A stretch of 10,743 nucleotides of DNA. Origin: an uncultured Caulobacter sp. GTDB lineage: Bacteria; Pseudomonadota; Alphaproteobacteria; Caulobacterales; Caulobacteraceae. This document shows, in pieces, positions 5,320 to 10,743 of this stretch. The stretch lies in NCBI GenBank assembly GCA_937991555.1, contig CALKHU010000156.1, positions 1-10,743 on the forward strand. Reading direction: 5' to 3'. How positions within the stretch are numbered: position 1 is the first letter of the stretch; every line of letters begins with the position of its first letter. The notes beneath the pieces were generated by a model. That model made no database searches. It worked only from the letters and a program-made list of their open reading frames with translations, and was not told where the DNA came from. Made by a program: the position numbers and the translations under genes.

Positions 5320-7554
5320 CTACTTCGGCCGGAACCGCTTGCTCGTGGGGAATCCCTTGGGCGCCAGCTTGCCGGCGCCGGAGCGCTTGCCCACCCACTG
5401 GATCCAGTCTGTCCACTCGCGAGTGCGGCCGGCGGCGTCAATCCAGGTCGCGCCGGTCGCGCTGTCGAAAGCCATGGCGTCGCGCAGGCCGCCCTCGCGG
5501 TAGGCCTGCAGCTTGACACCCTTGCCGCGCGGCATTTCGGGCAGTTCGTCCATCCCGAAGATCAGGATCTTGCCGTTGTCGCCGATCACCGCCATGCGGT
5601 CGCCGACGGCCTCCAGCGAGACGACGGCGTCGCCGTTCAGCACCTGCTTGCCCGCCCGGCGGAAGGCCAGGGCCTCGTCCTCGGGCATGATGAAGCCGTA
5701 GCCCGCCTTCGACGCGATGAAGCGCTTCCGGCCGGCCTTGTGGGGGAAGACGTCGATGATCTTCACCTTGTCGTCGATGTCGACCATCAGCCGCAGCGGC
5801 TCGCCGTGGCCGCGGGCGCTGGGAAGCTTGCTGCAGTCGACGGTGAAGAAGCGACCATCCGACGCGAAGATCAGCAGCTTGTCCGTTGTTTCTGCTTGCA
5901 CAATGAAGCCCAGCTTGTCGCCTTCCTTGAACTTCAGTTCTGACGGGTCCTCGACCTTGCCCTTGGCCGCGCGGATCCAGCCCTTCTCCGACAGGATGAC
6001 GGTGATCGGCTCGCGCACGACGAAGGCCTCGACCGAGACCTCGGCCGACACGGCGGGGGCGTCGGCGAAGTCGCTGCGGCGGCGGCCGATGTCGGTGTGG
6101 ACGCCGAGCACCTTCTGGACGTCCTTGAGGCCCTGCCCGACCAGCTTCCACTGCAGCCGGTCGTCGGCCAGCATGGCGACGATGCCGTCGCGCTCCTCGG
6201 CCAGTTCGGCGTGCTCGCGGCGGATCTCCATCTCCTCCAGCCGCGCCAGCTGGCGCAGGCGGGTGTTGAGGATGGCGTCGGCCTGGATGTCGGTCAGGGC
6301 GAAGGCCGCGATCAGCTTCTGCTTCGGCTCGTCCTCGTAGCGAACGATGCGGATGACCTCGTCGAGGTTCAGGTAGGCGATCAGCAGGCCGTCGAGGATG
6401 TGCAGCCGCGCCTCGATCTTGCCGAGCCGGAAGCGGGCGCGGCGGATCAGCACCTCGCGGCGGTGGTCGAGGAAGGCCTGCAGGCAGGCCTTCAGCCCCA
6501 TCACGCCCGGCGTGCCGCGCGCGTCCAGCACGTTGATGTTGACCGAGAAGCGGGTCTCCAGGTCCGAGAGCCTGAACAGGCTCTCCATCAGGACCTCGGG
6601 CTCGACGTTGCGACTCTTGGGCTCGAGCACGAGGCGGACGTCCTCGGCGCTCTCGTCGCGGACATCGCCGAGCAGCGGCGCCTTCTTGCTTTCGATCAGG
6701 TCGGCGAGCTGTTCGACCAGGTCGGACTTCTTCACCTGGTAGGGAATCTCGGTGACGACGATCTGCCAGCCGCCGCGGGCCTGCTCTTCCTTGGTCCAGC
6801 GAGCTCTCGTGCGGATACCGCCGCGGCCGGTCTCGTAGGTCTCGAGCATCGAGGCCGGGCCCTCGACGATCACGCCGCCGGTCGGAAAGTCCGGGCCCTT
6901 CACGTGCTCCATGAGCTCGGCCGTGCTGGCGTTCGGCGACTTGAGCAGCAGCAGGCAGGCGTCGATCAGCTCGCCGGCGTTGTGCGGCGGGATCGAGGTG
7001 GCCATGCCGACGGCGATGCCCGAGCTGCCGTTGGCCAGCAGGTTGGGGAAGCCCGAGGGCAGGACGACCGGCTCCTCGTCCTGGCCGTCGTAGGTGGGGC
7101 GGAAGTCGACCGCGTCCTCGTCGATGCCGTCCAGCAGCAGCATGGCCGCCGGCGTCATCTTGCACTCGGTGTAGCGCATGGCGGCGGGGTTATCGCCGTC
7201 GATGTTGCCGAAGTTCCCCTGCCCCTCGACCAGCATGTAGCGCTGCGAGAAGTCCTGGGCGAGGCGGACCAGGGCGTCGTAGATGGACTGGTCGCCGTGC
7301 GGGTGGAAGTTGCCCATCACCTCGCCGACCACCTTGGCGCACTTGCGCGCGGCGGCCTCCGGGTTCAGGCGCATGTTGCTCATGGCGAACATCAGCCGCC
7401 GGTGCACGGGCTTGAGCCCGTCGCGCACGTCGGGCAGGGCCCGAGAACTGATCGTCGACAGGGCATAGGCCAGATAGCGTCGCGAAAGCGCCTCGGTCAG
7501 CGGCTCCTCGAGGATGCGGTCGCCGTCTCCCGGCGGGGGGGTGTGCAGGGTCAT
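5320..7554 (-). CDS. parC: DNA topoisomerase IV subunit A (ParC)
   Basis: Type IIA topoisomerase breakage-reunion subunit of 744 aa, which acts with ParE to unlink daughter chromosomes and relax supercoils. The N-terminal winged-helix/tower region contains the QRDR block HPHGDQSIYDALVRLAQ (residues 84-100) and the active-site Tyr128 in AAMRYTE, with Arg127 before it. A long coiled-coil region covers about 350-470 and the beta-pinwheel C-terminal domain about 500-744. The GyrA signature box is not evident, which with the sequence style and the recO/era neighbourhood favours ParC over GyrA. At the position of E. coli ParC Ser80 this protein has Gln89; the Glu84 position is Asp93. The ATG at 7554 has no clear Shine-Dalgarno site, but the following residues match the alphaproteobacterial ParC start (…ILEEPLTEALSRRYL). 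It appears to lead a two-gene unit with the CDF-like gene. Confidence 0.97.
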   Translation of the reverse strand: MTLHTPPPGDGDRILEEPLTEALSRRYLAYALSTISSRALPDVRDGLKPVHRRLMFAMSNMRLNPEAAARKCAKVVGEVMGNFHPHGDQSIYDALVRLAQDFSQRYMLVEGQGNFGNIDGDNPAAMRYTECKMTPAAMLLLDGIDEDAVDFRPTYDGQDEEPVVLPSGFPNLLANGSSGIAVGMATSIPPHNAGELIDACLLLLKSPNASTAELMEHVKGPDFPTGGVIVEGPASMLETYETGRGGIRTRARWTKEEQARGGWQIVVTEIPYQVKKSDLVEQLADLIESKKAPLLGDVRDESAEDVRLVLEPKSRNVEPEVLMESLFRLSDLETRFSVNINVLDARGTPGVMGLKACLQAFLDHRREVLIRRARFRLGKIEARLHILDGLLIAYLNLDEVIRIVRYEDEPKQKLIAAFALTDIQADAILNTRLRQLARLEEMEIRREHAELAEERDGIVAMLADDRLQWKLVGQGLKDVQKVLGVHTDIGRRRSDFADAPAVSAEVSVEAFVVREPITVILSEKGWIRAAKGKVEDPSELKFKEGDKLGFIVQAETTDKLLIFASDGRFFTVDCSKLPSARGHGEPLRLMVDIDDKVKIIDVFPHKAGRKRFIASKAGYGFIMPEDEALAFRRAGKQVLNGDAVVSLEAVGDRMAVIGDNGKILIFGMDELPEMPRGKGVKLQAYREGGLRDAMAFDSATGATWIDAAGRTREWTDWIQWVGKRSGAGKLAPKGFPTSKRFRPK

Positions 7555-7579
7555 ACTTCGTCGAATCGAGAGGGCGGTT

Positions 7580-7615
7580 CGGGTCTTGTTCTAGCAAGGG
7601 CGAGGCGGCGTTGTC
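7580..7615 (-). promoter_or_regulatory. Predicted housekeeping sigma promoter of parC
   Basis: On the minus strand GCTAGAAC (7588-7595) matches all eight positions of the Caulobacter sigma-73 -10 pattern GCTANAWC. Twelve bases upstream, ACAACGC matches 4 of 7 positions of the -35 pattern TTGACGS. Transcription would start near 7581, giving a leader of about 27 nt. The element lies just inside the palindromic repeat that ends at 7634. The consensus is established for Caulobacter; its use here is inferred. Confidence 0.5.
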
Positions 7616-7633
7616 GCTGCGTCCGTTGGGCCG

Positions 7634-7740
7634 TGCGTCCTTCGACACGCCGCTGCCCGGCTGCTCAGGATGACCTACCTGGAAAGCCGCCCGCCCACGT
7701 CATCCCGAGCATCGCCGGAGGGTGCGTGTCGAAGGACGCA
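7634..7740. repeat. Palindromic intergenic repeat, copy 1 (between recO and parC)
   Basis: Terminal arms TGCGTCCTTCGACACGC (7634-7650) and its exact reverse complement (7724-7740) are 17 bp long. The inner halves (7651-7674 and 7699-7723) are also largely complementary, including CAGGATGAC opposite GTCATCCCG. The whole unit could fold as one long hairpin. A second copy lies at 8945-9050. It fills most of the recO-parC gap and may isolate the two transcription units. No coding capacity. Confidence 0.88.
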
Positions 7741-7754
7741 ACGCCTGACCGCCC

Positions 7755-8486
7755 CTACAGCCGCCCCGCGTCAGACAGCTTCTCGAGCAGCCAGACCCGG
7801 GCCGGCGGCAGCGGGCGGTTGAGGGGACCGAACACGAACTGCTCCAGAAAGTGGCCGGTCAGGTCGAAGCCGGCGCGGACGTCGCCCTCCGACAGGCCGC
7901 CTTGCGACGAGAGCAGGAACGGCGGCAGCGGCAACAGGCGGTCGGCGTAGGGCTCGCCGGCCGAGCGGCTGACGGCGCGGCCGGTGCGGGGGCTGACCCA
8001 GACGAGGTCGTCGACCGCGCCGGTGGCGGCGCATTTGCTGAGGTCGAGGCCGAAGCCGAGTTCCTGCAACAGCCCGGCCTCGAACCGCACGAAGACGGCG
8101 GGCCAGATGTCGGTCAGGGCGAAGGCGTTGCTGAGGGCCTCGAAGGCCAGGAAGGCGCCCGGATGCGGCTCGCGCTCCGGCAGGGCGCCGGCGGCCACGG
8201 CGGCGGCGGCGGCCAGGCCGCTGAGCGCCAGCGGATCGTCGAACAGGGCGGCGGGCCCCTCCCCGACCGGCTCCAGCAAGGCCGAGCCCAGCTGGCCTTC
8301 GACCCGCGCGCGATAGTGGCACAGCACCCGGGCCCCGGCCTGCAGGAACGGCTTCATCCGTCGCGAGGCGCCGCCGGAGACGTGCGCGGCATGCCGGCCG
8401 TGCCGCTCGGTCAGCAGATCGACGATCGCGCCGGTCTCGCCATGCGGCCGCGCCGACAACACAAAGGCGTCGTCTTCCCACTCCAT
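7755..8486 (-). CDS. recO: DNA repair protein RecO
   Basis: Recombination mediator of the RecFOR pathway, which loads RecA on SSB-coated single strands at gaps. The protein is 243 aa, typical for RecO. Residues 1-80 form the N-terminal OB-fold region (MEWEDDAFVLSARPHGETGA, then VSGGASRRMKPFLQAG), followed by a helical domain and the block LDLSKCAATG (148-156). The latter keeps one Cys of the zinc-finger region found in some RecO proteins, so no complete zinc site is visible. The frame stays open upstream to 8678, but the ATG at 8486 begins the conserved sequence and upstream residues are not RecO-like; a longer start would also overlap the divergent gene. No Shine-Dalgarno site precedes the ATG, while a -10-like element ends 7 nt before it, suggesting a leaderless message. 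Recovery of recO near era and parC is typical of alphaproteobacteria. Confidence 0.93.
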   Translation of the reverse strand: MEWEDDAFVLSARPHGETGAIVDLLTERHGRHAAHVSGGASRRMKPFLQAGARVLCHYRARVEGQLGSALLEPVGEGPAALFDDPLALSGLAAAAAVAAGALPEREPHPGAFLAFEALSNAFALTDIWPAVFVRFEAGLLQELGFGLDLSKCAATGAVDDLVWVSPRTGRAVSRSAGEPYADRLLPLPPFLLSSQGGLSEGDVRAGFDLTGHFLEQFVFGPLNRPLPPARVWLLEKLSDAGRL

Positions 8487-8492
8487 GGGTGT

Positions 8493-8500
8493 GAGATAGC
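8493..8500 (-). promoter_or_regulatory. Predicted -10 element of recO (leaderless start)
   Basis: Minus-strand GCTATCTC matches 7 of 8 positions of GCTANAWC and ends 6 nt before the recO ATG, so RNA would begin at or next to the A of the start codon. With no Shine-Dalgarno site present, a leaderless mRNA is plausible. The -35 match is weak. The whole divergent gap to the next gene is 45 bp. Confidence 0.4.
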
Positions 8501-8531
8501 CTGTCCGCACACCGACTGCGAGAGTCCTGCC

Positions 8532-8939
8532 ATGTCGCTTCCGCTGCTCACCACTGCCTTCGTGATGATGGCGCCGCTTGACCAGGGCGCGGACCAGGCC
8601 ACGCTGGCGCAGCTGTTCAGAGCCGGCGTCGAGACCCGGTTCGAACAGCGACCGGCCGAGGACGCCGGCGCGGTCCACACCTGGATCGGCGCAGGGTGCG
8701 TCAGCATCATCGCCGTGCGCGAGTCGTCCGGCGCCCGCTCGGCCTACTCCATCCAGTGGTCCGGAGCCTCGATCGCGCCGGCCTCAGGCGAGCGGGTCGT
8801 GGCGGTGAAGGGCTTCAGGCGTGCGCAAGCGCCCGTACCCGAGCAGGCGACGCTGTTCAGCTTCAAGGACGCCGAGACGGCATCGACCGCCCGCGCGGCC
8901 ATGGAGCGGCTGCAGGCCGCGTGCACGCCGCAGCGGTGA
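8532..8939 (+). CDS. Hypothetical protein, possibly exported, unknown family
   Basis: I do not recognise this 135-aa protein. The N-terminus MSLPLLTTAFVMMAPLDQ is hydrophobic but lacks a positive charge, so it is at best a weak signal peptide. The middle has WIGAGCVSIIAVRES and SAYSIQWSGAS, alternating patterns typical of beta strands; the end is an Ala-rich helix with Met/Leu (ARAAMERLQAA). Two Cys (56 and 131) could form a disulfide if the protein is exported. The ATG at 8532 has GAGAG (8520-8524) 7 nt upstream. The frame is open far upstream, but that part is antisense to recO. It is the only plus-strand gene in the 4717-10615 block, divergent from recO with 45 bp between starts, and it ends 5 bp before a palindromic repeat. 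Codon use looks native (strong GC third positions). Existence is likely, function unknown. Confidence 0.7.
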   Translation: MSLPLLTTAFVMMAPLDQGADQATLAQLFRAGVETRFEQRPAEDAGAVHTWIGAGCVSIIAVRESSGARSAYSIQWSGASIAPASGERVVAVKGFRRAQAPVPEQATLFSFKDAETASTARAAMERLQAACTPQR

Positions 8940-8944
8940 GGCAT

Positions 8945-9050
8945 TGCGTCCTTCGACACGCCGCTTCGCGGCTACTCAGGATGACGCAGGAGGTAGCGCT
9001 TCAGGGCGCGTCATGCTGAGCAGCGCCGAAGGTGCGTGTCGAAGCACGCA
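8945..9050. repeat. Palindromic intergenic repeat, copy 2 (between convergent genes)
   Basis: Arms TGCGTCCTTCGACACGC (8945-8961) and GCGTGTCGAAGCACGCA (9034-9050) are complementary at 16 of 17 positions. Inner parts CTCAGGATGACG and CGTCATGCTGAG are also paired. Same length and design as 7634-7740, with a different central 23 bp or so. It fills the gap between the stops of the unknown gene and the SnoaL-like gene, where its hairpin could end transcription from both sides. Confidence 0.88.
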
Positions 9051-9056
9051 AGGGGC

Positions 9057-9548
9057 CTATTTCCCTTTCTCCGCCTCGAAGGCCTTGATCCGCGCCGTCA
9101 CCTCGTCGGCGACGTCATTGGGGATCGGGAAGCTCAGGACGTACTGGCTGATCTTCCAGCCGTCCGCGCCCTTGACCAGCACGCCCGCGCCCCGCGCCGT
9201 GCCGTAGCTCTTGCTGTCCAGCAGTTCGTCGAACCAGGCCACGCAGCGGCAGTCGACGGGCGCCAGGATCACGTGCCGTTCACGCGGGACATAGGTCCAG
9301 CCGTGGCCCTTGGCGAAGTAGGGCTCGGCGTAGGCGCGGAACTGCAGCATCGACCAGCGCTCCGTCGCATCGGTGCCGATGAAGACGGCGTCCGGGGTGT
9401 AAAGGCCGAAGTAGGTCGGGCCGTCAGCCTTCGACGCGGCGGCGTGGAGCTGATCCAGGACGGCGCCGACGTCGTCCTCCGGCGTGGCGGCGAGGGCGGG
9501 CGCGGCGAGGGTCAGCGCCAAGACCAGGGTGAGAGCGGCAGCACGCAT
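9057..9548 (-). CDS. Secreted SnoaL-like / NTF2-fold protein
   Basis: Protein of 163 aa with a clear Sec signal peptide: Met-Arg, then a Leu/Ala-rich core and APALA-A cleavage near residue 20, so periplasmic. The mature part reads as one SnoaL-like (NTF2 superfamily) domain: an N-terminal helix (EDDVGAVLDQLHAAASKAD), YFGLYTPDAVFIGTDATERW (47-65), then strands RHVILAPVDCRCVAWFDELL and GAGVLVKGADGWKISQYVLSF. The fold is a cone-shaped ligand pocket used by very different enzymes and binding proteins, so no reaction can be assigned. Cys100 and Cys102 form a CxC pair. The ATG at 9548 has GGAGGA 8 nt upstream and directly starts the signal peptide; an in-frame ATG at 9581 would add repeat-derived residues. 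It lies 119 bp downstream of era on the same strand. Confidence 0.88.
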   Translation of the reverse strand: MRAAALTLVLALTLAAPALAATPEDDVGAVLDQLHAAASKADGPTYFGLYTPDAVFIGTDATERWSMLQFRAYAEPYFAKGHGWTYVPRERHVILAPVDCRCVAWFDELLDSKSYGTARGAGVLVKGADGWKISQYVLSFPIPNDVADEVTARIKAFEAEKGK

Positions 9549-9560
9549 CGCAGTATTCCT

Positions 9561-9650
9561 CCGGGGCAGGCCGGGATCCAACCTTCTCCACCGCGCCCGG
9601 CCCCAAGAGGGACGCCGGTCTTCGCCGGGACGACGGGACCGGATGGATCA
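9561..9650. repeat. Dispersed intergenic repeat between era and the SnoaL-like gene
   Basis: The gap holds two opposed repeat halves: GGGCAGGCCGGGATCCA-like sequence (about 9564-9580) and ACGCCGGTCTTCGCCGGGACG (about 9612-9632), the latter a CCGG…CCGG hairpin. They resemble the widespread 'TGGATCCCGGC…GCCGGGATGACG' intergenic repeats of proteobacteria, recognised from memory. The family differs from that at 7634 and 8945. Its left edge abuts the ribosome site of the SnoaL-like gene. Confidence 0.45.
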
Positions 9651-9667
9651 CCTTGAGGGGGGCCCGG

Positions 9668-10615
9668 CTAGACGTCGAAGTCCAGACCCAGGCCTTCGTA
9701 CGTCCCGCGTTCCTCGGCCCAGGTCTCGCGGACCTTCACGTGCAGGAACAGGTGCACCGTCCGTTCGAGCAGGTCCTGCAGCTCCTCGCGCGAGGCCTTG
9801 CCGATCCACTTCAGGGTCTGGCCGTTCTGGCCGATGACGATGGCGCGCTGGCCCTCGCGCTCGACGAGGATGGTCTGTTCGATGCGCAACGATCCGTCCT
9901 TGCGCTCCTCGAAGGCGGTGGTCTCGACGCTGGCGGCGTAGGGCAGCTCCTCGTGGACGCGCAGGTACAGCTTCTCGCGCGTGATCTCCGCCGCCAGCAG
10001 GCGCATCGGCAGGTCGGCGGTCTGGTCTTCCGGATAGAGCCAGGGACCGGCCGGCATCAGTTCGGCCAAGCGGGCCTTGAGGTCGTCCACGCCGGCGCCG
10101 GTGGCGGCCGAGATCATGAACACCTCGTCGTAGACGCCGGTGTCGAACAGCGCCTTGGCCACGGCCAGCAGGCGGTCGCGCTTGACGCCGTCGATCTTGT
10201 TCAGGGCCAGGATCGCCTTGCGGCCGGCGCCCTTGAGCCCCTCGATGATGGACTGGACGTCCTCGACCGCCTTCTTGTCGGCGCCCTTGGCGGTTCCGTC
10301 CTGGGCGGCGAGCTCGGCCTGCACGTCCACGAGATGGACGACGACCTCCGCCTCCTCGGCCCCGGCCCAGGCCGAACGGACCATGGCGCGGTCGAGGCGG
10401 CGGCGCGGCTTGAAGATGCCGGGGGTGTCGACCAGCACGATCTGGGCGTCGCCCGCGATGGCCACGCCGCGTACGGGGAAGCGGGTCGTCTGGACCTTCT
10501 GGGTGACGATCGAGACCTTCGCGCCGACGAGGCGGTTGGTCAGGGTGGACTTGCCGGCGTTGGGCGCGCCGATGATGGCGGCGAAGCCCGCGCGGGTGCT
10601 TGTGGTGTCTGTCAT
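9668..10615 (-). CDS. era: GTPase Era
   Basis: Essential Ras-like GTPase that binds the 16S rRNA 3' end and assists 30S assembly. The protein is 315 aa. G1 is GAPNAGKST (16-24), the switch I threonines are in QTTRFPVRG (42-50), G3 is DTPG (63-66), G4 is NKID (139-142) and G5 is SAATG (169-173). The C-terminal KH domain shows VIGQNGQTLKWIG with GxxG at 262-265 and the typical ending VHLFLHVKVRETW. An extra charged stretch between G3 and G4 (about 100-125) makes it slightly longer than E. coli Era. The ATG at 10615 is preferred over the in-frame ATG at 10648: the frame further upstream encodes repeat-derived residues, and conserved sequence begins at about residue 9. Only a weak AGG-type ribosome site is seen. 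In relatives rnc lies just upstream; here more than 100 bp of non-coding repeat precedes era. Confidence 0.96.
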   Translation of the reverse strand: MTDTTSTRAGFAAIIGAPNAGKSTLTNRLVGAKVSIVTQKVQTTRFPVRGVAIAGDAQIVLVDTPGIFKPRRRLDRAMVRSAWAGAEEAEVVVHLVDVQAELAAQDGTAKGADKKAVEDVQSIIEGLKGAGRKAILALNKIDGVKRDRLLAVAKALFDTGVYDEVFMISAATGAGVDDLKARLAELMPAGPWLYPEDQTADLPMRLLAAEITREKLYLRVHEELPYAASVETTAFEERKDGSLRIEQTILVEREGQRAIVIGQNGQTLKWIGKASREELQDLLERTVHLFLHVKVRETWAEERGTYEGLGLDFDV

Positions 10616-10641
10616 TGCGCGCGCCTGTAGCATAACGGCCC

Positions 10642-10705
10642 GGGACATGCACTTTAGTGCGTGTTCCGTAGCGCTGCGGGGGGGACGCCCCGAAGTGCAT
10701 GTCCC
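10642..10705. repeat. REP-like inverted-repeat cluster upstream of era
   Basis: GGGACATGCACTT (10642-10654) recurs as its exact reverse complement at 10693-10705. Between them, AGTGCGTGTTCC (10655-10666) is an imperfect inverted copy adjacent to the first, forming a near-palindrome centred at 10654. A small CGGGG…CCCCG hairpin (10677-10681 with 10688-10692) lies in the middle. Three related half-sites around a G/C hairpin look like repetitive extragenic palindromes. The cluster occupies the era leader/promoter region. Confidence 0.8.
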
Positions 10706-10743
10706 CCACTGATTCGCTTCATCGCGCCGATGCTGCGTCTGAC
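10706..10743. other. Unassigned edge sequence
   Basis: These 38 bases between the repeat cluster and the window edge cannot be assigned. On the minus strand one frame ends in a TGA after seven codons (SDAASAR), which could be the tail of an upstream gene such as rnc, but this is too short to identify. Confidence 0.2.

Noticed and set aside
5438..7950. Long frames overlapping parC (617 codons plus strand; 575 codons minus strand in another frame)
   Set aside because: The parC frame matches the family end to end. The others are low-complexity shadows.
7851..8531. Upstream extension of the unknown plus-strand gene, giving a 362-aa protein
   Set aside because: The extra part is exactly antisense to recO and has shadow composition. 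The ATG at 8532 has a reasonable ribosome site.
8945..9050. CRISPR array
   Set aside because: The repeats are palindromic single units 1.2 kb apart, with no regular spacer pattern.
9057..9548. Assigning a ketosteroid-isomerase-type reaction to the SnoaL-like protein
   Set aside because: The NTF2 fold hosts many unrelated functions and no diagnostic catalytic pair can be identified.
9648..10712. Long frames overlapping era on both strands (325, 353 and 190 codons)
   Set aside because: Era motifs G1, G3, G4 and the KH GxxG all lie in one frame; the alternatives have no family features.
10706..10743. C-terminus of rnc upstream of era
   Set aside because: Only seven codons before a stop are visible, too few to identify.

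Overview
The window looks like chromosome of a high-GC alphaproteobacterium, most likely a Caulobacteraceae member (Caulobacter/Phenylobacterium/Brevundimonas type). This rests on the protein sequences, the parC-recO-era neighbourhood, matches to the Caulobacter housekeeping -10 pattern (GCTANAWC) upstream of parC and recO, and dispersed palindromic repeats of the kind common in that family. The assignment is from recall, not a search.

Region 1 (1-1616) is the edge of an integrated mobile element. A tyrosine recombinase gene on the minus strand runs off the left edge of the window. Its start faces a 61-nt piece of tRNA-Leu(UAG) at 1556-1616 that has the anticodon arm, variable arm, T arm and CCA end but no 5' half. 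This is what is left when an island integrates into the 3' part of a tRNA gene: the element lies to the left, old chromosome lies to the right, and the intact tRNA-Leu should be at the far, unseen end. Everything the element carries beyond its integrase is outside the window.

Region 2 (1681-4697) has two plus-strand enzyme genes: a DUF885 protein with a twin-arginine export signal and an HEALPGH metal-site motif, and a COG3618-type amidohydrolase/lactonase. They are separated by nested inverted repeats and a dispersed-repeat remnant.

Region 3 (4717-10615) is mainly minus strand, in transcription order: era (ribosome-assembly GTPase), a secreted SnoaL/NTF2-like protein, recO (recombination mediator), parC (topoisomerase IV subunit A), and a short cation-diffusion-facilitator-like membrane protein 9 bp after parC. 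One plus-strand gene of unknown function (8532-8939) sits between recO and the SnoaL-like gene. Two near-identical palindromic repeats of about 107 bp (7634-7740 and 8945-9050) bracket recO plus the unknown gene. A different inverted-repeat cluster lies upstream of era at 10642-10705.

No complete new defence or metabolic system is visible. The most interesting points are the island junction and its integrase, which has an unusual Ala/Lys-rich insertion, the repeats around recO, the unknown gene splitting the era-recO block, and a natural Gln at the main quinolone-contact position of ParC. No stretch longer than about 300 bp lacks a gene; the longest, 1410-1680 (271 bp), holds the integrase leader, the attachment site and the DUF885 leader.
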